Position numbers and translations under genes: made by a program
Notes under the pieces: generated by a model
Database searches by the model: none
What the model was told of the DNA's origin: nothing
What the model saw: the letters and a program-made list of their open reading frames with translations, nothing else
DNA from: Adineta steineri
Taxonomy: Eukaryota; Rotifera; Eurotatoria; Adinetida; Adinetidae
Reading direction: 5' to 3'
Assembly (NCBI GenBank): GCA_905250115.1
Contig: CAJNOI010000027.1
Coordinates: 186,001-250,000, forward strand
DNA: 64,000 nucleotides
Part shown: piece by piece, positions 53,012 to 64,000 of the stretch
How positions within the stretch are numbered: the stretch's first letter is position 1
Layout of the letters: each line of letters begins with the position of its first letter

Positions 53012-54607
53012 CTACAACAAATACTCAATTGTTAATATGAAGAAATCGAAACATATACTTGTGGCTATACAATGAACATTTGATGAAAGAGAAAAAAAAA
53101 GGAATGAGAAGAAGAAGAAGAAAAAAAACGATACTGACAATGAGTAATGTCGGTTCAAATGCTTCAACATATGATGTAAAGGCACACATATATATATATA
53201 CTCTTTTTTTTTCTTTCATTCAATATAAATTTCTGCATGTTTGTGCACGAGTCTAATCTAGGACATACATCCGATTGCGAAAGACAACCTTTTAGTGCAA
53301 GTAAACACAAGGGAAATGAGCCGATATATACGTTTAATTTCTGTTTTCATATGACGAGGAAAAGAACTATTAAAAAAATCCATTTGTTACTTAGAGAATT
53401 TATATCGTGTACATTATCAATCAATTCTAGACTAAATATATTTCATAGGATAATTAATTAATATATCATGTACTAATAATGATAAATAAAAATATCGGAA
53501 ACGATAGAAACAAATATATATAAATTCACCCCCACTAATCATGCTTTCTTTTGTTCAGATAAAACATTAAATCATTATTAAAATGAGTTGTTCCTGCTTG
53601 CTTTACTCACGTCGTTTCATTCTTCATCGATACTAAACAAAAGACAAGACTCTCGTCACATACATACATGGTAAAGAAAAACACATGCGTGCAACGAGGC
53701 GAGAATAGATGAGTCTTCTTCTTTTACCCAACATCATTTTTTTGTGCTATTTCGTTCTTCTTTTTTTTTTTCTTTTTTTCCTTCATAGTTTTTTTTTACA
53801 GTCAGATTAACTTTCCATCATCATCATCATCGTCGACAGACGGACCAGTTGCTATTACTTCTCTTTTCTCTCCCATATTTTTTGCGACTCTAGATTGCCT
53901 GAACGCTTATGATGGCAAGTCAAAAAAAAAAGAGAAGAGGAAGAAAAACGAAGAAAATTTTCTCAATCAACAAACATTTTTCTTTTTCCTTTAATAACTG
54001 TCTTTTATATTTGCTTTAAATCAGAAAAAAATAATAATAAATTATCCAAATATCTTAGAATATACATATCGATTAAAGGTAGTTTTACTTTTTCAATATA
54101 ATTGCAATGTACGTACATAATAAATTATTTTAATCGATACAATCGAAAGAAAAGAAAAAAAAAACAATTTTACCTTTACCAGTAATATTATTTAAACAAT
54201 CTTTTGTAATTCAAGATAAAATTGTTGTACACTTGAATATCAATATGTCATAAATCTGGTTCATTACTGCTGTCCTCTCTTGCATACTAAAATCTTACAA
54301 TAGAGCATGCATCGATCTGTTTCGATGAATTTTGAATGTCATTAAACAGTGGTATTTATTGTATTGTATAGAAAAATGAAATAAATCTTTATTGTTATTG
54401 TTATTATGTTATATCATGACTAAACTAAGTTTACTATTGGTTACAATAATATTTGTCACATTGTTTTTCATATTATAATCTTAATGAAATGTCTCAAAAT
54501 ATCATATAACATTTTTTATTCAACTTTGTATATATAATGAGATACACAACTTCTGATGTGTAATATTAAGAAGCAAAACAAACAAAAAAAATGATCAAAT
54601 TGTAATA
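53012..54607. other. intergenic; pyrimidine- and purine-rich tracts
   Basis: Contains long T/C and A/G-rich stretches (for example 53080-53130 and 53755-53790) and a TCA repeat near 53817-53832. No gene seen. Confidence 0.5.
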
Positions 54608-55618
54608 TTAAACTCGATGTTCACATAGAAGTGGATGAATCGATGATTGTTGACTATCTGGATAACAACATGTATATTCTGTTTCATTTAAATAATGAAA
54701 TCCATGACGTAGAGTTTGAATAAATGGTGCTCCAGCATGTTGTTTTAATCGTTCAACTAAGTTACGCATTTCATGTACTTTTTTCGAACCGTGAACAAAA
54801 ACAAATGCTGTATGACAATATTTATGACATATCATTTGATTCGATTCATAAGCTGGTAGATAACTATAATATGGATCCATTTTACATAATGTATGGTTTG
54901 CTCGGGCTTGCCATAATAGAATATTTAAACCTGTTTCATCAAAATTAGCACCCAGAAAATTATTTTGACGCATAAGATTATGAGCTTGCTGAAGAAATGG
55001 ATATGCTCGATAATTCCATAATACATGAGCATGTACATATGGTGTTGTACGATTTTGAAAGTCAAGTTTAAATTTTTTTAAAAAGCTTCGATAATTAGTA
55101 GGATCATCTGGATGACGAGGCGCAAGTGGTAATGGATATGGCCATCGATGAAGAAGATCAAAAAGAGTATCAACATTCCAATTTACTAATGTATCAGCTT
55201 CTAGATAAATTCCATAATCGACTTGGCTATGTACGATAACATAAAATTTACAAAAATAAATTGAATTACCACAATCTTTTTGACTTAAACGTCGTTGAAT
55301 TACACGTGGATATTTTTTGATGTCTATATTGAGATCAGTATCAATTCCATAGACTATAATAGGACGTGTTGAAAAATAATGAATAGAATCAAATACATTC
55401 GTTAGAAGTGCGAGATATTTTGGATTATTATTACAAAATGTAACAAATGCTTCGCTTGGTGTACTATTTAATGGTAAATTAGAAATAGATGATACAGGAA
55501 AATTAAGATCTGGAGTATGAATGATGTTGGCATTTTTAAAAACATAGGCAGATAATAAAAGAATGAGACATAAAATAATCCATAATAATGTTTTACGTGA
55601 ATAATACTGAAAAGTCAT
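54608..55618 (-). CDS. type II membrane glycosyltransferase-like protein, single exon
   Basis: 336 residues. An N-terminal anchor (about 11-27, L-L-W-I-I-L-C-L-I-L-L-L) follows a short basic cytoplasmic tail. The luminal part has A-F-V-T-F-C-N-N-N near the start, a DxD-like Y-L-E-A-D-T-L-V at 138-145, and Cys and N-x-T sites towards the end. This resembles GT-A-fold Golgi transferases, where the acidic motif coordinates metal and sugar nucleotide. Family, donor and acceptor are not identified. Absence of introns, in a window where most genes have several, suggests retroposition, foreign origin or simple loss. Confidence 0.68.
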   Translation of the reverse strand: MTFQYYSRKTLLWIILCLILLLSAYVFKNANIIHTPDLNFPVSSISNLPLNSTPSEAFVTFCNNNPKYLALLTNVFDSIHYFSTRPIIVYGIDTDLNIDIKKYPRVIQRRLSQKDCGNSIYFCKFYVIVHSQVDYGIYLEADTLVNWNVDTLFDLLHRWPYPLPLAPRHPDDPTNYRSFLKKFKLDFQNRTTPYVHAHVLWNYRAYPFLQQAHNLMRQNNFLGANFDETGLNILLWQARANHTLCKMDPYYSYLPAYESNQMICHKYCHTAFVFVHGSKKVHEMRNLVERLKQHAGAPFIQTLRHGFHYLNETEYTCCYPDSQQSSIHPLLCEHRV

Positions 55619-58600
55619 ATTATAATATAATTATACTAATGATCAACATTTTTGAAAAAAAATAGTTGTTAAAATTATAAATACATATAAAAACTATACT
55701 ACATTTGTTCTTTAATATATGTTGACGACGAAGGAAGTCTTAAGAGTATCGCTTTTACTTTAACTTTACCTTGAAAAAGTAGTAAAAATATGAATTCCTA
55801 TATCTCTTACATAAATCTTTGATAGATACGTTTAGAAAAGACAGCTTTACTATATATTGACAGAAGATTTTCTCCTATCTCGAATAGTTTATGTGACTTA
55901 TTATCTCGCAAAAATTCGTGAGTAAAATGAAATAATAATGAAAAAGAAGTACTCTTATTAAATAGTTGTCAATTACCTGTATATTACAGATGTGTACCAT
56001 GGTTTCATATAAAAATCATATATTATTTGCAAGAGGAGAAATTTTTTTATTAACTAACAGCAAAGATTTCTTTTCAAAAAAGATCGATATATTTTATCAT
56101 TCTATAATAGAAAACAACGTATTTCTTCTCTTGTCACGTATAACCATATGTTACATATGCTTAAAGTCGTAAGGATAATTCAAAATATCAAAAGGTAGCA
56201 AGTTTTCTATCGAAGTGATCTATAGAAAGATACATATTAGCTTTTATGTTCACTCAATTTCATCGGTTGATCAAATTAATTCTATAAGCAAACTATGCAC
56301 TTTCGATGGTTGACCTGTAATCCTAAAACAGATTTTATATAAATAGAATTCGTATTGTCTACTATGATTTGAAAACACAGTAGTTTTCTGTAGATTACAA
56401 TGCAATCGATTCTTTTTCAATGAAATATAGTAGATTTTTTGCAATTGTCATAAATGCTAATGAGTTTTAATACAAATCAAAATATCCATTCTAGAGTGCA
56501 TCAGAAATCACAGCATTCGCGTTTTTCCTCTTGATGAAAACTTATATTTTCATAACGTTGCTATTAACATAAATATGTGTACAATAAAAAGACTTTTCAT
56601 CTATAATTGCTGGTTTTACTTCTATCGATATATGATAATATTCTGTAGTTAGTTACGTGAATCTTTTCACTAGAATAAAATAATAAATACATTACTATCT
56701 TGTATTGAATTAATTTCAACATCTGTTGAAGAATAATGAAAATAGAATCTTTAATAAGTGCAAAAATAAAAAAACTCCTTTAAAAACTAACTGATATTAA
56801 TAATCATTGTATTTAGAGAATAAATGTACCAATCATTTTAAATGTTATAAAATTTTATGACAATACATCATTATACTTACTGAAGCAGTTCCATTTTCAG
56901 TTTTGCCTACGTAAAATATCTGAAATGACTTGCTAAGTCTTTCAATGGCTATCTTTTGTTCAAAACATTGATGCTCAACTACAAGTAATTTTATTCAAAC
57001 TAAAACAAAAAAAATCGTCTGAACACCTATATTGTTGCAGGCAATTCTTTGTATATTGAAATAAACCTAATTATGCTTTAGATTGTTTGTCAAATAATTA
57101 TTTATTAGATTTTATAATTACCACTACTGTAAAAGATGTTAAATATTTTGCTGAATTCCTAGAATTCTGTTTCATTCTTGTCCATTTTTATTATAAAGGT
57201 ATTTCGCACAGTTATTAAAGTAAAAAGGTTTCAAATAATAAATAAATATATTTAATCAATAACAGTCGATAGAATTCATTTTACATCAACATTCTTTTCA
57301 TGTAATTACATCTTGGATAGCGTGAATATCTTCGTCATTATAAAAGGTGAAATAATAAATCATATAAATAAAAATTATGTAATTATAAGTTAACATATCT
57401 TCTTATTTAAATTAACAATTTGTAGTTCACTCTCCAATATTATCAATAAATTGTTTAATTCAATCAAAAGATAGTCATTTTATTGACTATATATATTAAT
57501 ACTTTAGCTAATTTTTATCGATTGAAAAATAGTAGTAATGATTTTAATTCAAAGAAAAAGAATTTTTTCCAAAGATTTGTTTTATGTTAAGGTTGATGTG
57601 TTGTGCTTTCCATATATACTAATAACAACATAAGCCTATAATTCAACAATAATATTAAATCTTAATAAAAGTTTTCTTTACTTATTTATGCTTCATAGTG
57701 AACTTTGACCTCATCGGTTTTGATTTTTATGATGAACTACGAAAAACGGATTTTTGAAATTCATTTCGGTGCATGTTTTTTTCATTGTACAAATCTAAAT
57801 AAAATCAAAACAATGCTCATTAACTAATTGATTGTGAAAACATGTTTAAAACTTTTACATATCATCAAAGGTATGAATCGTTTTGTTATAAACATAAAAA
57901 CATTGTTATTAAAACTATAAATCAAGTTTTTCTAAATAGTAAGTCATATTCGAATTGATACTATTCTATAAAGCTCAAAAGAACTATTGAAACTTTTTTC
58001 ATAGTATAAAAGCTCTGCTGAAAAATATATTAGTGTTATGTATACTTTTAAATCATGTTTTATATATTAAATTTATATTGTCGTAATTACAGACAGAGAT
58101 TAAAGAGAGATTAGAGAACAACAACAAGTTAAAACTACATAGCTGACGAATACAAAATGTTATGGTAAAGAAGAAAAAACCGACGTAGTTAACGAAAAAA
58201 AATATCGGTATACGATACCTATCAGCGACCTCTTAATATTTATCGAAATATTAGGACTAAAATTGTGATTTGACAAATGAATTTTGGTCGATCAATAATT
58301 TTAAAGATGATAATATATTAACAACCAATAGAAAAATTGTTTTGAAAAAAATCAACCATATAATGAAGTTGATTGGTTAAAATTATATTTTCATGAAGTA
58401 AATAATGATATTTCTTTTCTCGATAATACAAAATGAGTCAACTTATATCTGTTAAACGTCGTTTTGTTAACTTTTTTTCCTCATAAAATCTATGTCCATT
58501 CTACCTCAGCAATTTAGTCAAACAATTAATTTCATGAGAATATCATTAGATCAACAGAAAATACGTTCGGAGCAAATAATCTATTAGTATAATATAAGCC

Positions 58601-59046
58601 TGCATATAATTAAACAACAATAACCATGTTTTGATGAAATCAGTTTTTTGATTAAATTGCTGAGGTACGGCGGACATGAGTTTTTGAGAAGAAAAATATT
58701 GACAAAACAACTTCTAACAACTATCAGTCGACTCAGTTCTTAATGCTGATTCCAAACATGCTATTAGCTTTGCATCAGGTCCCATTCATTCGACTGAAAT
58801 TAGCAGACTTCAATACCAAATCAGGACGAGAAACTTGCATTTGGTCTTCCACAATTTAAAATGAGAATGAAACACCAAAACAAGCTGACAAAATAGGTTC
58901 TTTCTATTTTTTATACAAAAACTATTTACTATTTCTGTATTTTTACAAATCTTCCGAGAGAAAAATTATATAGAAATTTGAATTTACATTATTCTTCCAC
59001 TGAATCTTTTGCAGATTACAACAACAACTTAACATTCTTCTAAAAT
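55619..59046. other. gene-poor region, possible relic near 58715-58862
   Basis: 3.4 kb without a recognisable gene. On the plus strand from about 58730 one frame of about 45 codons has coding-like composition (H-A-I-S-F-A-S-G-P-I-H-S) and ends at TGA near 58860. It joins nothing and may be a decayed exon. Confidence 0.45.
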
Positions 59047-59366
59047 ATGTCTTCAACTCACGCACATGCAACTGGTGATGATATTGGTGTAGAAGCGACG
59101 GATGAACGTAATGATGATATTGGTGTACAAGCGACAGATGAACGTGGTGATGATATTGGGGAACTGATATGTGAAAACACACAAACAACTGACGGTCAAA
59201 TTGTTGAAGGAGCAATAGATGGACAAGGTGATGGTATCGCTGAACTGGTGTATACAGACGATTCAATTAGTAAGATGATTTTTAATTTATTAATGGCACA
59301 TAATAATATAAGATTAATTTGCGAAGTCCTCGTAATCATATCGCTTTTATTTTCATAGATAAATGA
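59047..59366 (+). CDS. small acidic repeat protein, unrecognised
   Basis: Exons 59047-59269 and 59359-59366 give 76 residues. The product is built on an imperfect repeat of the type D-D-I-G-V-E-A-T-D-E-R, present two to three times, followed by Gly/Asp/Glu-rich sequence. It has no Lys except at the end and no signal peptide. A GTAAGA donor and TTTTCATAG acceptor fit the window's introns. TTTTGCAG at 59007-59014 could be the 5' acceptor. Without splicing the frame would run on to a hydrophobic tail ending at 59358. I recognise no family; it is an island in a gene desert. Confidence 0.5.
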
Positions 59367-62300
59367 TAACCAACAAAGAATTAAAACTGGTTTTTGTCCA
59401 GTAATACACATTATTCAACAATATCTAAATAAGAAAACAATATGATTATTAGAGTAACATGTACAAAATTCACTTTGTAGTATTTTAGTAGTACATTTGA
59501 CTGAAAAATAACTTAACACTTTTATTAAATAACCATAATTCTATTAGAAGTCAGTTAGAAATATATTAAACGGTATGCTTTAATTTTTTGTATAGAAAGA
59601 TATAGAAAAACATTGACTTCTTATAACATTCTGTTAAGAAACATGTGTTATATATAGTACAATAGACAGGTTTAAAAAGTAATAAGATTTCAATACATGA
59701 TAAACGTATCTAACGCGAGTTATTTATCTGATTTTGAACAGCTTACCATTCAGATAATGTTTTTATGACCAGCTATTTATTCATTTAATCTTGAGAAACT
59801 TCGTTGATCATTATATTTGAATATAATTTGAGATAAAATACTTGAGCATTAATTCATGTTAAAGCATTTGAGTAAGCTTTTTAAAATGCTTATCCAGATT
59901 TTTACATTGCATTGCCATGTTATAAATAAGTTTGTAGAAGATAGAACAACATTCTATAACAAATAAACAAAATCCAATAAAAAAATATAGAATGTATCAT
60001 AGAGAATATTTAGTAAAAACGAAATATAATATTCTAAGCAGATAAAAATATCCAGATAGCGTTCATATATATTAGTCATCGCTGTCATTTGAGTATCACA
60101 ATATTCGTTCAGAAGTTAACGGGAAATACCAAAACACTCCTCAAAAGCTTCACTATTATATTTTAGATGCACATTGAATATAGAAAAGCTAATTTAACTT
60201 TCAAAATACATCAAGATATTATAACAAAATAATTTTTCAACATGTTTTTTTGATACAGATGTTACTTTGTGTATTCTGCTCACAAAAGTTTTCGTGTTTT
60301 ATGGATTATTTGATAGAATAGAATAGAACAGAAATAATAATACAGTAGAAAATTGGAATATCTTCACTATGATCTAGTCAAGTAACTAGTAACAGAAGCT
60401 TATTAAAAACTGTTTATATAGATTGCGTAAACACATATTAATATTATATGTATCATTATTAATATGACTAACAAAATTCTATTAGTTGCTTACTACAAAA
60501 CAATACGTATAAAATAGGCTACGGAGAATTTTTACTTTTTTTTCATCCAATAATCAGAAAAAAACAATCAAAATACAAAAAAGATAAATGTTATAATATG
60601 GATGTACATAAAGGGATTTTTTGCAAAACAGATGAATAAAAATTCAACGGTTATATCATTTAGAATAGAATAGTCAGATATGTGAAACTGAACTTTTAAA
60701 GAAAATTTACGATTTGATGTTTACAAGATTTTAATTATATACTTTAGCTGTCGACAATGACTTAATTATAAAAGTGATTAGTTTTGAAAAGTTGCTCTAT
60801 ATGCATCATTATAGTGCCATCTACCGATTTTTGTCATCTCTTCTTATTACACTCATAACTAACGATTAAAAATTTAGGCTATAACGATTTTGAACTATAA
60901 AGTAATTTAAAGTTACCGTATATTCTGCATAATAGTTTTTTGTAAGGACTCTCTTACGATCTTCCATCCTGAAGATATCAAGAAGAAAACGCGTAAGGAA
61001 GAAAACGTACGAACACGATTTTGATTTTTTGATTTATATTATCGTTTGCCCTTATTCTATTAAGTTACTAATAGAATTCGATACTATCAGTTTGGGATTT
61101 TTCTCTCTTTTTCATTATAATCTTTTCTTTCCTATATTTTTATGACTCAAATTTGATGCTTAGATAAGTTCGAAGTTGAAATTTGTGGATGTAAAAGATG
61201 AATATAATTCTCATATCTGTATCCATTCGACAATAAAGAGCTAAATATTAAATTCGACTTTGATTTTTGCATTTCTAATTATTCTCGTAAATCCAGAAAA
61301 TCTTTAAACTCTACAGAGCTCCGTTATCTCTAATACTTAAAAGCGTTATTTATCTATGATGTATACATGAGACAAAACTTTGAATAGGGCTTTATAAATT
61401 GTCAACAGACCATCTGATTTATTTCTACTGTAATTAGTATGTTAATTTTTTGTTTTACTCTGTCAATATTATCACTCTTGAAATAAAAAAAAAGTATATG
61501 TTACAAGATATGTTTCTAGTTGTTTACGGATAGTAAAGGATACTGCAGACTCTTTCATGTAAAAATTTATGTAACTTAAAGATGTAATAAAAAAATATTA
61601 TTATTTTGAGCTTTACAAGCGAGCAAACATCATATATGTATTTTAATGAAATTGTAGGAGTTATTTCACATTAAAGTTATTTTAACAAGATGAAATACAT
61701 GAAACTTCATTAAAATACATAAGCTTGATGCCTTTCAAAGGTTGAAAATATAACACCTTGTTTTTCGCCAAATCTTTAAATTTACATAAACTTTTATATG
61801 ACCTTCTGAATATTTTTGATGTTTAAAGTACACCTACTTTTTATCGTTGACCAGGCCGTATTGTAACTTCCATTAATTTGTAAAAGTATTGCGTCGTTAT
61901 GAGCTGTTCATGATCTAAAAAGAATACATTTATAATTTAATGAATAAATGCGTTATCGCTCCTTTTGGTTCTTTATCCCTCTTCTCAAAAAACAAGAATC
62001 ATTCTTATATTCACTCCTTAAATACTTGACGATATCAGTAGTACGTGAGGAAACGAAAGAAAATCAGCATTCTTTATGGCAAGAGATATATCATGCGATA
62101 ACAAAATGCGTTAATAAATTGTTTTATTTTTCAATATTAAAATTTAAAAATATCTCAAGTTTTGATATTTAATAAACACGCTCTAAACATGTATCCTTAG
62201 AAGAGAAATATGATGCAGCGATATGAAAATAATAGTTAAATACAAAATGTGTACCAATTTTGACTTTGTAGAAATACAGAAAATCTTGAGTTTCGAAAAA

Positions 62301-63533
62301 ACACGTTTTTCAGTCTTACTATCTCCCGAAATATATTTACTACATTTAAAAGGTATTTTATGATGAAAGTTACAACAAGGAATAATACAAAATCATGATA
62401 ATATTTATGCAATAAACTCATAAATATCTACGACAATGATTCTGATATAGAATTTTGGTGTATGTCTGAATCAAAGAACAAGAAACTAATGTAAATCACC
62501 GAAAAAACAAAATTAACTGATTTTAAATCGCTTCCCTCCCCGCATTTCACCAATATATCGTTAAAAAAAAGTTGTATAGTTAGTTACAATATTCTAAATC
62601 AGAAAAGTATTGTATTATCATGTGCATGACGAATAAAATCATATTTAGAAAAAAGTTGTCCGAATTACCTATTGAAACTTGACTTTTTCGTAATTTTTTC
62701 AAAAAAAGATAAATTTTACATGGGTGTTTATTTTTAGCAAGATATCAAGCAGAAAAGAACAAATGAATAATAAACTATATGTAAAATCAAACTGATTAAA
62801 AATCTTCCAAACTATTATATTGTTAGCTGATTTCTTTATACGTGTATTGCTAGTATCTAGTCAGAACACATAAATATAAAAAAGACATTTATAAAATCTT
62901 TGTGGATAGCACAAATATTAGGTAATTTGTAAAGTACTATAAGAACTTTCAATTATTTATCATTAATATACAGAAATGATAGACGTTTCAGAAGGTTTTG
63001 TTTCAATCATCATGAAATGTATTAGTTAAAAATTCATTCAACCTATTTAATTAGATTTTAAGAGTTTGTAATCGTTTGATGTCTTTATTATATATAACCA
63101 TTTATACGGAGGAAAAAGATCTTTTTCATTCATTCTATTACGACTTTAATCACTGTTTTCATTTTGATCAAGTTAGAGCAATTTTTTCACTCGGTATTAT
63201 TATTGTAGTAAAAGATGAAAATCAAACAAAGTACGAAAGAAAAGAAGAAAGATTAGAAATCTACATTTCGGTCTAATAAAAGAACAAAATGTAACATGAT
63301 AAATCTTTACGAGGAAATACATAAAAATAATGATCTCGTAATTACTACAGAGGAAACTATAGTTCAATCACAGTCATTTTCATAAAATTAAAACAAATTC
63401 ATAAATAATAAAATAGATAATTGTCTTTTTCTTTAGTATCATTGGCATTACTGAATCCGAATCCACTGACTACACACAATGGAAACGTAATGATTGGTAA
63501 GATTTGTTTTACGCACAAAATTCAGGATTGACC
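59367..63533. other. gene desert
   Basis: Over 4 kb of A+T-rich sequence in which I find no exon pairs, RNA genes or transposon ends. Confidence 0.55.
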
Positions 63534-63607
63534 GACATTTACCCGCAGACATTTGCGCACACGACACTTACGCGCACGAGTCTTGCGCGTATAAACACTT
63601 GTGCGTG
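63534..63607. repeat. 15-bp GC-rich minisatellite, five imperfect copies
   Basis: Five consecutive units of 14-15 bp (GACATTTACCCGCA, GACATTTGCGCACAC, GACACTTACGCGCAC, GAGTCTTGCGCGTAT, AAACACTTGTGCGTG) stand out by their CG dinucleotides from the A+T-rich surroundings. Confidence 0.7.
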
Positions 63608-64000
63608 AATTGAGAAAAAGATGACAAATTATTTTTTTCTTGAATTTGATTTGGATTATGAACGAGCGCAAATTTATGCTTAGCTGCTGATAAAAAATAC
63701 TTCTCAATTTCAAAAAATATATCGATATAAACTATTAACAGAGATAAATAGTATTTATTTACAATAAACAAACAAATACCCAAAGTGATCAATGATTGAG
63801 AATAAAGAATGTAATCATTCAAAAATTAAACACTGCTCTGGCTATTTTAAAATAGTCGTTTGTAGAAACAGTATGAAATTCTTTCACCATGTTTCGTATT
63901 CGAAGATCAATTTTTTTATATTCTGTGCGTTAGTCTTTGCCTTTGACTGGTTTTATAAGAGACATTTATGTCTTCGAAAATACTAAAATAATACACACAT

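Noticed and set aside
52621-53040. several overlapping Met/His/Ser-rich frames
   Set aside because: Shadows of the GAT/TCA-type repeats coding the acidic tract of the ankyrin/SOCS gene.

Overview
The window is nuclear DNA of a small-genome invertebrate. It is about 70% A+T, genes lie on both strands, and most introns are 50-90 bp with GT..AG ends. Gene content is animal: BLM, FANCL, TDP-43, MDM1, PACRG, soluble guanylate cyclase, a PRKX-type kinase, CatSper and mitochondrial ribosomal protein mS23. About fourteen genes have a pyrimidine-rich acceptor AG 0-35 nt before the start ATG, as expected for spliced-leader trans-splicing. With a plant/fungus-like chitin-binding protein and lineage-specific families, this best fits a rotifer, probably a bdelloid (inference; no rRNA or mitochondrial marker is present).

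Layout. 1-3 kb: an unrecognised minus-strand multi-zinc-finger gene, plus a possible terminal exon of another gene. 3.1-8.8 kb: a 15-exon BLM/RecQ helicase with a RING finger and two PIP-box-like motifs in its N-terminal half. 9.3-13.3 kb: a tandem duplication. Copy 1 carries an intact RanBP2-finger/RING gene, an RRP7A-like gene close behind it and a broken CatSper first exon; copy 2 carries a RING-less zinc-finger paralogue followed by the intact CatSper gene (to 14.8 kb). 16.1-17.7 kb: TDP-43. 17.8-20.3 kb (minus): two UBASH3-like histidine phosphatases. 21.2-24.5 kb (minus): a 13-exon soluble guanylate cyclase beta-like subunit with a second candidate first exon. 24.9-26.0 kb (minus): a secreted protein with four hevein domains and a double-psi beta-barrel. 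26.6-28.4 kb (minus): an Arg/Ser-rich protein built of tiny exons. 31.4-33.0 kb: PRKX-like kinase. 34.9-36.5 kb (minus): an unrecognised disordered protein, 5' end unresolved. 37.5-39.0 kb: GIMAP/AIG1-like protein with a degenerate P-loop. 39.6-41.9 kb: mS23, then FANCL. 43.2-43.7 kb: RNF24/122-like membrane RING-H2 protein. 45.4-48.3 kb: MDM1. 48.7-49.3 kb: a hAT-like non-autonomous transposon. 49.7-50.7 kb: PACRG. 51.7-53.0 kb (minus): ankyrin/SOCS-box protein. 54.6-55.6 kb (minus): single-exon glycosyltransferase-like protein. 55.6-64 kb is almost empty apart from a small two-exon gene of acidic repeats at 59.0 kb and a 15-bp minisatellite at 63.5 kb.

The genes do not form one pathway. Small functional themes recur: recombination and crosslink repair (BLM, FANCL), cilia and centrioles (MDM1, PACRG, CatSper), ubiquitin ligation (four RING proteins and one SOCS-box protein) and RNA metabolism (TDP-43, RRP7A, the RS protein). 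Exon models were joined by hand from splice sites and checked for reading-phase continuity. Identifications come from recognised motifs, not from database searches.
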